A stretch of DNA of 64,000 bases from contig JAJEBY010000010.1 of assembly GCA_022822305.1 (NCBI GenBank), positions 62,001 through 126,000 of the forward strand, written 5' to 3'. The notes under the pieces are model-generated. The model made no database searches. It had not been told where the DNA came from and saw nothing but the letters and a program-made list of their open reading frames with translations. Both the position numbers and the translations under genes were made by a program. Origin of the DNA: Anaerolineae bacterium (GTDB taxonomy: Bacteria > Chloroflexota > Anaerolineae > Aggregatilineales > Phototrophicaceae). Below are positions 26,281-34,886 of the stretch, piece after piece; the stretch's first letter is position 1; the number at the start of each line of letters is the position of its first letter.

Positions 26281-28017
26281 CTAATGCTCCATCTGCAACT
26301 GATACAGATCGGCATAGATGCCCTTGTGGGCGATCAGTTCGTCGTGCGTTCCGCCCTCGACGATGCCGCCGCCCTGGAGCACGACGATGCGATCGGCGTT
26401 GCGAATGGTGGACAGGCGATGCGCGATGACCAGCGTGGTGCGGTCGCGTGTCAGCCGCGCCAGAGATTCCTGCACGGCGCGTTCGCTTTCGTTATCGAGC
26501 GCGCTGGTGGCTTCGTCGAGGATGATCAATGGCGGGTCCTTGAGGAAAAGTCGGGCGATGCTGATGCGCTGTCGCTGGCCGGTCGATAACTTGATGCCGC
26601 GCTGCCCGATATCCGTCTCATAGCCGTCAGGCAGAGCCATGATGAAGTCGTGCGCGTTGGCGCTTCTGGCCGCGTCTTCAATTTCGGCCGGGCTGGCGTC
26701 AATCTTGCCGTAGCGGATATTGTCCGCCACCGTCGTCCCGAACAGATATACATCTTGCTGGACGATGCCGATATGACGCCGCAAAGACGACAGTTTGAGG
26801 CGTCGGACGTCAACGCCGTCCAGGCAGATGCGCCCGCCTCTGACCTCGTAAAAGCGCGGAATCAGGGCGCTGAGCGTCGTTTTGCCGACGCCCGAAACTC
26901 CCACCAGCGCCAGGTATTCGCCGATGCCGACTCGCAGCGATAGTCCCTTCAGCACGTCGCCGAATCGGGAGTCATAACCAAAGCTGACGTCTTGCAATTC
27001 CAGCGCGCCCTTCACCTGCCGCAATTCCAGAGCGTCGGCGTTATCCTGAATATCCGGCTGCAGCGCGAGCAAATCCATGAAGCGAGCGAAGCCGGTGAAA
27101 CCCTCTTGAAACCAGCGCGAGAAATTGACCAGCCGTTGAATCGGCTCAATCAGGATGCCAACGTAGAGCAGAAAGGTAATCAAGTCGGAGATTTGCAGCC
27201 GCGCTTGCAGGATAGCGACGGCGCCAAAGACGACCACCACCACCGTCATCAGTTGCGTGAATGCGGACATACCGCCGTAAAAGTAGGCTTGGTTGATGTA
27301 TTCGTGGCGGCGGCTCTCGACAAATTGCCGGTTGGAGCGGTCGAATTTCGCCTGCTCCAAATCTTCGTTGGCGAATGATTGCACGACGCGGATGCCGGAC
27401 AGGGAATCCTCCACCTGGGCGTTGACTTCGGCGATGCGCTGTTTGCTGCGCGACATCGCTCGATACATCTTGCGATTGAAGTGCAGCGCGTAGATCACCA
27501 TCGGCGGCAGAAAGAGGAAGATGAGCAAGCTCAGCAGCGGATTGATGCCGAAAGTGATCAACAAGACGCCGCCGAACTTGAGAATGCCAATGGCGATGTC
27601 TTCGGGTCCATGATGATACAGCTCGGACAAGGCGAAGAGATCGTTGGTGATCCGCGACATCAGTTGGCCGGTCTTCTGCTCGTCGTGAAAGCGAAAGGAC
27701 AGCTTCTGATAATGCGCGAATAGTTCCCGACGCATATCGCGTTCCATCAAGGCGCCCATCACGTGACCCTGATAATCGACATAGAGGTTGCACAGGGCAT
27801 GCACGGCAACCAGCGCGAGCATCAACGCTGCGATGAGGGCGAGATCGACTGTGGGCTGGGCCGAGCCGCCCGGCAGCAGCACATCCGTGATGTAGCGCAC
27901 GCATAGCGGCAGGATGAGTGTTATGGCCGAAATCAAAAAAGCGCAGAACAAATCCATGCCCAGCAATCCCAGGTAGGGCCGATAGTAAGAGAGGAATTTT
28001 GAAGTCCGTTTATTCAC
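26281..28017 (-). CDS. ABC exporter, fused permease-ATPase
   Basis: A 578-residue half-transporter of the MsbA/LmrA type that would work as a dimer. Six membrane helices span about residues 15-310. The ATPase follows: Walker A G-V-S-G-V-G-K-T-T (K379), Q-loop V-Q-Q-D, signature L-S-T-G-Q-R-Q-R, Walker B L-I-I-L-D-E-A-T-S-A-L-D, and H-loop I-A-H-R-L-S-T. The signature reads STG rather than the usual SGG. The GTG at 28017 is chosen because AGGA lies eight bases before it; a TTG at 28056 would add 13 residues. The substrate is not predictable from sequence. Confidence 0.9.
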   Translation of the reverse strand: MNKRTSKFLSYYRPYLGLLGMDLFCAFLISAITLILPLCVRYITDVLLPGGSAQPTVDLALIAALMLALVAVHALCNLYVDYQGHVMGALMERDMRRELFAHYQKLSFRFHDEQKTGQLMSRITNDLFALSELYHHGPEDIAIGILKFGGVLLITFGINPLLSLLIFLFLPPMVIYALHFNRKMYRAMSRSKQRIAEVNAQVEDSLSGIRVVQSFANEDLEQAKFDRSNRQFVESRRHEYINQAYFYGGMSAFTQLMTVVVVVFGAVAILQARLQISDLITFLLYVGILIEPIQRLVNFSRWFQEGFTGFARFMDLLALQPDIQDNADALELRQVKGALELQDVSFGYDSRFGDVLKGLSLRVGIGEYLALVGVSGVGKTTLSALIPRFYEVRGGRICLDGVDVRRLKLSSLRRHIGIVQQDVYLFGTTVADNIRYGKIDASPAEIEDAARSANAHDFIMALPDGYETDIGQRGIKLSTGQRQRISIARLFLKDPPLIILDEATSALDNESERAVQESLARLTRDRTTLVIAHRLSTIRNADRIVVLQGGGIVEGGTHDELIAHKGIYADLYQLQMEH

Positions 28018-28165
28018 AAAAGCGATCCTCGGGTTGGCGTCGTCAGCACGAGGCAATTATAGCAACTCGCAATTGATGTATTTCGCGCTACAATGCAATC
28101 ATAAATGTGACGCAATATTCATATTGGCTTGCTAATCTATACTCGCTCATGAAAGGCCGGCGCCC

Positions 28166-29011
28166 ATGCTTTTGCGCTTGACGACAGTCTTCATCGTTTG
28201 TCTATGTCTCGCCGCCTGCGGAGCGATCGCCGACGAAGTGGCGGAAGATATCGCGGCGGACGTCAGTGAAGAAGTGGCGAAACAAGTCGGCACGGCCGTC
28301 GTTGACGGGGTGGCGACTGCGCTTGCTGCCCACGCCCTTGCGCCGGCCGCGCAATCGATTGCGCCCGCCGTTTCCGCTGCTTCCGATTCGACGGTATTCA
28401 ACTGCGAGAGCAAGACCTGTGGCAAGATGGAGACTTGTGAGGAAGCGGTCTACAAACTCTATGTTTGCGGCGATAACGCGCGAGACTCCGACAATGATGG
28501 CATTCCCTGCGAATCGCTATGCAAAGGCACGGATGTCCCCGCTATCGCCACAAGCTATGCCGGCATCGCGCCAACTGCCATTCCGACGTCGCCGCCCGGC
28601 GCAGGGGAGACCGGGCTCGTCACCCGCGTCATCGACGGCGATACGATTGATGTGCTGCTGGATGGTCAGAATACGCGCATCCGCTACTTGCAGATGAATA
28701 CGCCGGAACGCAACGAACCCTGTTACCGCGAAGCGACGAGTGCCAATAATGATCTGGTGGCCGGCAAAATCGTGCGGCTGGTCGCGGATGTGGAGCTGGT
28801 CGATCCTTACGACCGCTTGCTGCGTTATGTCTACGTCGATGATGTGCTGGTCAATCGCGTCTTGGTGGAGCAGGGATACGCCGAAGTGGTGCTCTATCCG
28901 CCTAACGACGCCCATTACGAGGAGTTCCGCGCGCTGGAAGCGGAAGCGGCGGCGGCCGGACGCGGCTGTCATCCCACTGGAATCTTCGACGATGATTCCT
29001 GGAGGCGCTGA
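28166..29011 (+). CDS. Lipoprotein with Excalibur motif and thermonuclease (SNase) domain
   Basis: A 281-residue exported protein. The signal peptide ends in the lipobox L-A-A-C with C18, so it is predicted to be lipid-anchored. A helical Ala/Val-rich part (20-75) precedes an Excalibur calcium-binding motif D-S-D-N-D-G-I-P-C-E with paired cysteines (about 77-118), then an SNase domain (about 150-275). Catalytic-type residues are visible: D-G-D-T-I-D-V, the arginine in T-R-I-R-Y-L, and the arginine in P-Y-D-R-L-L-R-Y. It should be an extracytoplasmic, calcium-dependent nuclease. AAAGG precedes the ATG. Confidence 0.88.
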   Translation: MLLRLTTVFIVCLCLAACGAIADEVAEDIAADVSEEVAKQVGTAVVDGVATALAAHALAPAAQSIAPAVSAASDSTVFNCESKTCGKMETCEEAVYKLYVCGDNARDSDNDGIPCESLCKGTDVPAIATSYAGIAPTAIPTSPPGAGETGLVTRVIDGDTIDVLLDGQNTRIRYLQMNTPERNEPCYREATSANNDLVAGKIVRLVADVELVDPYDRLLRYVYVDDVLVNRVLVEQGYAEVVLYPPNDAHYEEFRALEAEAAAAGRGCHPTGIFDDDSWRR

Positions 29012-29099
29012 TTCGACGGTCATCTGAACTGCAAGCGCTGCGCGAATTGTGCTAGAGTTGACGCGACCGAATGTCTAGCGCGAGCGCAGAATCGAAATC

Positions 29100-29663
29100 A
29101 TGGCGGTGAAGAAGCTGCTCTATTACCCGGGAGACGAACCGCGGCTGCGGATGGTATCCAGGCGGGTCTCGCATCGCAAAAGCAACAAACTCAGGCCGCT
29201 CATTCAAGACTTGAAAGACACGCTGGAGACGCAGCCCGGCGCCGCCATCGCCGCGCCACAGATCGGCGTGCTCAAGCGCGTCACCGTCGTCATGTTCGGG
29301 CAGAATGACGAGGACGACGTCGAGCCGATGCTGGCGCTGCTCAACCCGGAGATCATCGCCGCCGGGGACCTCGAGACTGGATTCGATGGCTGTCTGAGCA
29401 TCCCCAATATCTACAGTTGGGATACGCCGCGGCCGAGCTGGATTGAATTCCGAGCGTGGGATGAAGACGGCCGGGCCATCGAGCGTCGCGTTCACGGCAT
29501 GGACGCGCGCGTGCTGCATCACGAGATTGATCATCTTGACGGCGTGCTCTTTCTCGATCGACTGCGCGATCCGGAAGAACTCTACACGCCGGTCACCGAC
29601 GCGGACGGCGAGAGCGCGATGGTGCGCCTGGTTGATCTGCCCAAGACTGAATCCGATCGATAG
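29100..29663 (+). CDS. def: Peptide deformylase
   Basis: Removes the formyl group from the initiator methionine; a metal enzyme of the cytoplasm. The 187 residues contain the three family motifs with changes: motif 1 G-A-A-I-A-A-P-Q (47-54; the third position is normally Gly), motif 2 D-G-C-L-S (96-100; normally E-G-C-L-S, metal ligand C98) and motif 3 H141-E142-I-D-H145. All metal ligands and the catalytic Glu are kept, so it is probably active. It is not adjacent to fmt, and map lies 23 kb away. Confidence 0.9.
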   Translation: MAVKKLLYYPGDEPRLRMVSRRVSHRKSNKLRPLIQDLKDTLETQPGAAIAAPQIGVLKRVTVVMFGQNDEDDVEPMLALLNPEIIAAGDLETGFDGCLSIPNIYSWDTPRPSWIEFRAWDEDGRAIERRVHGMDARVLHHEIDHLDGVLFLDRLRDPEELYTPVTDADGESAMVRLVDLPKTESDR

Positions 29664-29732
29664 GACCATTCCCATTTCACTGGGTTGCTTGTCCCATCGT
29701 CCTTCATGCGGTTGCAGCAATGCCAGGGCGCC

Positions 29733-30614
29733 TTATCCCTTGATGCCGCTGGTGGCGATGCTCTCGATGAAGGCGCGCTGCAGCGCCAGGTAAAAGATCA
29801 GCACCGGTATCGTCACCACCGACAGATAAGCCATGATCTCGCCCCAGGCCGTGTTGAGCTGGAAGAAATACTGCAGGCCGACCATGATCGGGCGCAGCTC
29901 CTCTGAGCGGATCGTCATCAGCGGCCAAATATACGCGTTCCACATCACCAGGAACTTGAGAATGGCGACCGTCGCCAGGATGGGTCCGGCGATTGGCATG
30001 ATGATGCGCGCGTAAATCTGCCAGATGCTGGCGCCGTCAATGCGCGCCGCCTCAATCAGTTCCTCCGGCAAATCGCGAAAATACTGATAGAAGAGAAAAA
30101 TGCCCAGCGAATCCGCGATGAAGGGAATAATCTGCACATGGTAGGTATTGAGCCAGCCGATTTCGATGCCGCCGGCGCCGATCCAGGGCAGGTTGTTGAC
30201 CACCAGCAGCAGCGGAATGGCGATGACCTCGAAGGGCACGATGAAGGTGGCGATGATTAGCGAGAGCACGATGGTTTTGCCGCGCCACTTTAGGAACGCG
30301 AAAGAGAATGCCGCCATTGAATTAAGCCAGAGGCTAGCGCCGACCGAGACGGCTGTCGTAAATACCGAGTTGAATGCAAATTGCAGCATGGGCACGCGCT
30401 CGAAGGCGTCCGCATAATTGTCGAGCGAAATATCCCCAACCGGCAAGAACGCCCGCAAGGAAGCGGAATCGCGCAGCAGCTGCAGATCCGGCTTGAGCGA
30501 CGACATTACCATGAAAAGGATGGGGAAGATAAATATCGCCGCGATCAAAATCAGCAGCGCGTATCGCAGGCCTGTGAGCAAATTCTGACGAGTCTCGAAG
30601 CTCATGGTATTCAT
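29733..30614 (-). CDS. Sugar ABC transporter permease, MalG-type
   Basis: A 293-residue inner-membrane subunit with six helices and the ATPase-contact EAA loop E-A-A-R-I-D-G-A-S-I-W-Q-I. It is the last gene of the GH32 operon, two bases after the MalF-type gene. AAAGGAG lies before the ATG. No ATPase gene is present in the operon; an MsmK/UgpC-like ATPase encoded elsewhere would have to serve it, as is common for CUT1 systems. Confidence 0.9.
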   Translation of the reverse strand: MNTMSFETRQNLLTGLRYALLILIAAIFIFPILFMVMSSLKPDLQLLRDSASLRAFLPVGDISLDNYADAFERVPMLQFAFNSVFTTAVSVGASLWLNSMAAFSFAFLKWRGKTIVLSLIIATFIVPFEVIAIPLLLVVNNLPWIGAGGIEIGWLNTYHVQIIPFIADSLGIFLFYQYFRDLPEELIEAARIDGASIWQIYARIIMPIAGPILATVAILKFLVMWNAYIWPLMTIRSEELRPIMVGLQYFFQLNTAWGEIMAYLSVVTIPVLIFYLALQRAFIESIATSGIKG

Positions 30615-30616
30615 GC

Positions 30617-31753
30617 TTAGCTCCTTTCACGCGTCAAGTAGCGCTGCACCATGGCGATGGTGAAGACAATGACGAAGAGGATCACCGAGATGGCGGCGCC
30701 CTCGGCAATATCCTGTTTGTCGTAGCCGCGCTGAACCGCTTGGAATACCACCGATTGCGTGGCGTCGAGCGGACCGCCGCGCGTCATCACATCAACTTGC
30801 ACGAAGAGCCCCATCGCCTGGATGGTAATGACGATTAGCACCAACACGGCGGTATTGCGCAAGCCGGGCCAGGTGACATAGCGGAACTTTTGAAAGGCGC
30901 CGGCGCCATCGAGCCCGGCCGCTTCGTAGAGGCTGACTGGTATCGTCTGCAAGCCAGCCAACCAGATGACCATATGGAAGCCTACCGCCTGCCAAGCCGA
31001 CATGGCGATCATGGCAGGCATAGCGGTGTAGGGATTGCCCAGCCAATCGACCGGCTGGAAGTTGCCAAAGGTGATCATGCCCAGGATGGTGTTGAGCAAG
31101 CCGTTTTGGCCGTCATAGATGAAGCGCCACAGCAGCGAAACGACAACCATCGAGACAACAACCGGCGCGAAGTAAATGGAACGGAAGACGTTTATGAAGG
31201 GCAATGCTTGGTTTAGCAAAAGCGCCAGCAGCAACGCCAGACCGCCCTGCAGGGGCGCGATGACCGCGGCGAAGATCAGCGTGTTGATCAACGCGCGCAG
31301 AAAGACGACATCGCCGACAAGTATCACCGTGCGGTTGTCGCCCGATTGCCAAGAGGTGAACTCACGCAGGCCATCCAGCTCGGGATAGTCGGGGTTGTTG
31401 CGCGTGAATTCCCGCAAGCGCGGATAGGAGATTTCGCCGTCGGCGTAGACGATTGCGCCGCTGTCGTCGCGTTCAGGCTCTAGCGTAAAGTTGCGGATGG
31501 TCAGCAGGCGCTCAAAGTTGCGGAAGCCGACCCATTCCGCTGGATTGGGCGAGATAAGCCGCTGATTTGTGAAAGAAACTACAAAAGCCATCATAAAGGG
31601 GATGACCAGAAAAATGGTCAGTATAAGCAGCGCCGGTAATGCCATCAGCCAACCCATGACGGCATCATTTCGTTGATAAAGCGGCGCGTCACGCGGAAGG
31701 AGCAAGCGAACCCAAATCGGCGCATTCTTGCGGGCAGAGGCTGCTGAAGTCAT
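30617..31753 (-). CDS. Sugar ABC transporter permease, MalF-type
   Basis: A 378-residue permease with an N-terminal helix, a large extracytoplasmic loop (about 85-140) and a C-terminal transport domain. The EAA loop reads Y-E-A-A-G-L-D-G-A-G-A-F-Q-K-F, and the later M-T-R-G-G-P-L-D-A-T motif is typical of CUT1 permeases. It has AGGA upstream of the ATG. Part of this gene family is also found as a decayed fragment at 36.1 kb. Confidence 0.9.
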   Translation of the reverse strand: MTSAASARKNAPIWVRLLLPRDAPLYQRNDAVMGWLMALPALLILTIFLVIPFMMAFVVSFTNQRLISPNPAEWVGFRNFERLLTIRNFTLEPERDDSGAIVYADGEISYPRLREFTRNNPDYPELDGLREFTSWQSGDNRTVILVGDVVFLRALINTLIFAAVIAPLQGGLALLLALLLNQALPFINVFRSIYFAPVVVSMVVVSLLWRFIYDGQNGLLNTILGMITFGNFQPVDWLGNPYTAMPAMIAMSAWQAVGFHMVIWLAGLQTIPVSLYEAAGLDGAGAFQKFRYVTWPGLRNTAVLVLIVITIQAMGLFVQVDVMTRGGPLDATQSVVFQAVQRGYDKQDIAEGAAISVILFVIVFTIAMVQRYLTRERS

Positions 31754-31862
31754 GAGGTTTTCCTAAATCACTAACGTGGGACGGCAGGGGGCTGCGAAGA
31801 ACACTGCGGAACAACTGTAATCTTGAGGGAGCGAGCGCGGGCTCGCCGAAATCTGACAGCGA

Positions 31863-31889
31863 CGTGGGCGACCCGTCGAGCCGCCCACG
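31863..31889. repeat. Intercistronic hairpin between binding protein and permease genes (B-like)
   Basis: CGTGGGCG (31863-31870) and CGCCCACG (31882-31889) form a perfect eight-pair stem with an 11-base loop. It lies in the operon mRNA right after the binding-protein stop and before the permease gene. In malE-malF-type operons a hairpin here keeps the binding-protein message more abundant than the permease message. That role is inferred. Confidence 0.65.
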
Positions 31890-31911
31890 AGTTCGAATCG
31901 GTACGACTCAA

Positions 31912-33180
31912 TTACATTTCAAAGCCGTAGCCGCCGTTGTCTTCAATGTCCTGGTCAATTTCGTCAACCGCGGCATCCAGTGTATCCAGCACATCGGCGC
32001 CGTTTGCGATATCAGCCAGCGCTTTTTCGAAGATCAGCGCCATAGTAGCGTACCCGGGCGTGACTGGGCGGACCAGCGCTTGCTCGTTGCTGAGCCCGTA
32101 GAAGACCTCGAGCGGACCGCCTTCGGAGTAATATTCCGAGATAGCAGCCGCGCTGGAGGTGGCCGGAATCAAGCCGATGCCATCGCTGAAGGCAGCCAGG
32201 TATTCGTCCTGGATGGCGAATTCGATGAAGGCGCTGGCGCCTTCCGGATTCTCGCTTGCCGACGAAATGCCGAACTGCCAGGACGCGGCGCCAATTGTCG
32301 AGCCGGCGCCAAAGTCAGGCGCGGGCAAGAAGAGCAGGTCGTCGCCGTGGGCTTCCAGGGCGCCCAAGCCAGCCCAGTTGCCATTCCACTGCACGGCGCA
32401 GGTCTGGTCAATAAAGCAGGTTTCGCGGTCCGCGCCATCTTGCGAAGTGCCGGCAGCCAGGCCGCGCTCAAAGAGGCTCTGCCACCATTCGCCAAAAGCG
32501 ACAGCTTCGTCGCCGTTGAGCACGCCTTCAGCGCTCAAGTAGGTGTCGCGGTCGATCATGTCGCCGCCGAAACTCTGCAGCAGCGGGGAGAAGGCATAGG
32601 GATACCATTCGCCGGTCCAGGCCATGCCCAGATCAAGCGCGTATTCGTAGTCGCCAGTTGCCTGAAGTTGCTCGAGGATGTCGTCGAACTCTTCGCCGGT
32701 CCATGGGGCGTCAAGTGTTGGAACGCGGATGCCGTGGGCGTCCAGCGTTGATTCAAGAGCGAGCAACGCCACAGCGGCGTCCCACAGTCCGACAGAGTAA
32801 ACGTCGCCGTTCCATGTGCCGATGGCGCCCGGCAGGAAGTCGTCAAGCGCGCCTTCCGACAAGTTGAGCGGAACCATGTAGCCAGCCCAGGCCCAACCGG
32901 GCATGACAGGACCGTCAACATCGATAATGTCGGGCAAGTCACCAGCCAGCGCCGCTGCCACGATCGACGAGTTGTAGGATTCCTGCGGGAATTCCTCCAA
33001 AACGACGGCATAGTCGGATTGCAAAGCGTTGAAGTCGTCGATTATGCCCAGCAGTATGCTGCGCTCGGTTTCGTTCCCAGCGCCGTGATACCACAGGCTG
33101 AGCTCAGTTTGCGCGGACGCCAGCCCGCTGAATGCGACCAACATGATCGCGAGAACAAGGAGTGATGCTGCTTTCTTCAT
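31912..33180 (-). CDS. Sugar ABC transporter substrate-binding protein
   Basis: A 422-residue extracytoplasmic binding protein of the MalE/CUT1 type. Signal peptide (1-23, ending L-A-S-A-Q), then T-E-L-S-L-W-Y-H-G-A-G-N-E-T, typical of the first strand and sugar-binding loop. L-P-D-I-I-D-V-D-G and many aromatic residues (W-T-G-E-W-Y, W-N-G-N-W) follow, the latter suiting sugar stacking. GAAGAGG precedes the ATG. Given the GH32 gene directly upstream in the operon, the ligand is probably a fructose-containing oligosaccharide. Confidence 0.9.
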   Translation of the reverse strand: MKKAASLLVLAIMLVAFSGLASAQTELSLWYHGAGNETERSILLGIIDDFNALQSDYAVVLEEFPQESYNSSIVAAALAGDLPDIIDVDGPVMPGWAWAGYMVPLNLSEGALDDFLPGAIGTWNGDVYSVGLWDAAVALLALESTLDAHGIRVPTLDAPWTGEEFDDILEQLQATGDYEYALDLGMAWTGEWYPYAFSPLLQSFGGDMIDRDTYLSAEGVLNGDEAVAFGEWWQSLFERGLAAGTSQDGADRETCFIDQTCAVQWNGNWAGLGALEAHGDDLLFLPAPDFGAGSTIGAASWQFGISSASENPEGASAFIEFAIQDEYLAAFSDGIGLIPATSSAAAISEYYSEGGPLEVFYGLSNEQALVRPVTPGYATMALIFEKALADIANGADVLDTLDAAVDEIDQDIEDNGGYGFEM

Positions 33181-33296
33181 TTTGAACCTCTTCAACTTGA
33201 CTAAATGTACGATGCCTGAAAACAGGATATGACACTCTCTTCGCCTCTCGCTGCGCGCCTCCTCTCGCCCCCTCCAACACTTATCAAGCTGGCTCA

Positions 33297-34700
33297 CTAC
33301 CAGATCGATGCCATCTCCCAAATGTCCAGGGCGCCTACGCTGGCCGGGTTGATCACACGCAGCGTAGCATTCTCGGCGCTGCCCGGGTAAAAGCGGCTGG
33401 TGATGCGGCTGCGATCGTTGGCGATCACTTCCAGAACCGAGCCATCAAAGAGCATGCGCAAGCGCAAGTTCTCGCCCGCGTCAAGCCGATGCGACATGCC
33501 CTGCGGCGCCGCGTCAAGCTCTGGGTCGTCATGGTCATACTGCCGCCGGATTTGCAGAGTCTCGGTGGACTGGTCGTAGAGAACCGCAAGTTTTTCCCAG
33601 CCGCTCTCAGAACGCGCCATTTCCAGGCCACAGATGCCGCCAGCTACGGCAAACTCGACTTCAATATCCAGCGCGAATCCGCCGAGCGGCAGGTCATCGT
33701 GGCCGACCTCGCCGGCGTCAAAATGACAGTGAGGGCCGCGCAGCGCTTCCAATTCAGGCACCGGGCGGCTGCAAAGTCGCTTGCGCTCGTCCAGCCATAG
33801 CTGGCGCGGGATAGCCTGCACACCGGTCCAGCCGGATTCTCGTTGCTTGGCAACGCTGCGCCCTTCGCGGATCCAGGAATAGATCAGCCGCCTGCCCTGC
33901 TCGTCCTCGGAGCACAAGCTGGCGTAACTGTAACCGGCATCGTAGACGCCTTCGGATTCGGGAACGAAGCGCTCATCCTCGAAGCGGCCGACAAAGTACA
34001 AAGTCGTCGACGGCGCGTGGCTGAGTTGCGAGGAGACGATCAGCACCCACTTGTCGCCCAGCGGGAAGAAGTTTGGGCATTCGAAATTGCGACCATTTCG
34101 CGCCTTGTCGCCAACGAAGAGCGGATGCAGGTACTGCCAATCGAGCAAGTCCCGCGAGCGATAGAGCAAGACCGCGCCGCCAACGCCGACGATATGGGAA
34201 GCCAGAAGCAGATACCAGCAGTCGTCGCCGCGCCAGACGAAGGGATCGCGGAAGTCGCGGGTCTGGCCAAGCTCGGGCGGCGCGCAGCCGATGATCGGAT
34301 TGCACGGATGTTTGACCCACTTCGTCAGGTCGTCGTTGCCGGTGGCCAGACACTGCACTTGCCGGCTGTAATCGTCATTGACGCCGGTATAGATCGCGGT
34401 CGGGACGCCGCCGTCATCGACCATGCAGCCGGAGAATACGCCGCCTTGATCGGGCGAGTTCGGCGTCGGCGCGATGGCGATTGGCAGCTCCCGCCAATGC
34501 ACCAAGTCGTCACTGACGGCGTGCCCCCAATGCATATTGCCGTGCCAGGCGCCATCGGGATTGTACTGGAAGAAGAGATGATAACGGCCATCCCAGTGTA
34601 TGACGCCGTTCGGGTCGTTCATCCAGTTGGCGGCGGGCATGAAGTGACAGCGGGGGCGGAGGAAATCCTCTCGGGAGTTAACGCCTTCGCGTATGTCCAT
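33297..34700 (-). CDS. Glycoside hydrolase family 32 (sucrose/fructan hydrolase)
   Basis: A 467-residue cytoplasmic enzyme (no signal peptide) that hydrolyses beta-fructosides such as sucrose or fructo-oligosaccharides. The catalytic triad is clear: nucleophile D29 in W-M-N-D-P-N-G, transition-state D152 in F-R-D-P, and acid/base E207 in F-E-C-P. A five-bladed propeller is followed by the C-terminal beta-sandwich. It is the first gene of the minus-strand operon GH32-binding protein-MalF-MalG and lies opposite lacI across the palindromic operator at 34740. Uptake of the sugar and cleavage inside the cell is the expected use. Confidence 0.93.
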   Translation of the reverse strand: MDIREGVNSREDFLRPRCHFMPAANWMNDPNGVIHWDGRYHLFFQYNPDGAWHGNMHWGHAVSDDLVHWRELPIAIAPTPNSPDQGGVFSGCMVDDGGVPTAIYTGVNDDYSRQVQCLATGNDDLTKWVKHPCNPIIGCAPPELGQTRDFRDPFVWRGDDCWYLLLASHIVGVGGAVLLYRSRDLLDWQYLHPLFVGDKARNGRNFECPNFFPLGDKWVLIVSSQLSHAPSTTLYFVGRFEDERFVPESEGVYDAGYSYASLCSEDEQGRRLIYSWIREGRSVAKQRESGWTGVQAIPRQLWLDERKRLCSRPVPELEALRGPHCHFDAGEVGHDDLPLGGFALDIEVEFAVAGGICGLEMARSESGWEKLAVLYDQSTETLQIRRQYDHDDPELDAAPQGMSHRLDAGENLRLRMLFDGSVLEVIANDRSRITSRFYPGSAENATLRVINPASVGALDIWEMASIW

Positions 34701-34739
34701 ATTTGCCTTTTGATTCTAGTCACAATCGTACTATTTTTC

Positions 34740-34761
34740 GGTCTGGTAACGTTACCAGACC
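34740..34761. promoter_or_regulatory. LacI-family operator, perfect 22-bp palindrome
   Basis: The half-site GGTCTGGTAAC is followed at once by its exact reverse complement. The central AACGTT with CG at the dyad is the hallmark of LacI/GalR-family sites. It lies between the divergent GH32 operon (start 34700) and lacI (start 34887), so one regulator could repress both. A TATACT at 34767-34772 just beside it may be the -10 box of lacI. Confidence 0.85.
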
Positions 34762-34886
34762 CAGACTATACTGATTCTTTGTCGAAATTGCAAGGGTGAA
34801 ATTACCGACTTCAGTCGCGCGCTCGGTTGGCTTCGGGCAGACGCGCAAGAATCGGAATCAATTGTCACCAGTTAATTGGGGGCCAA

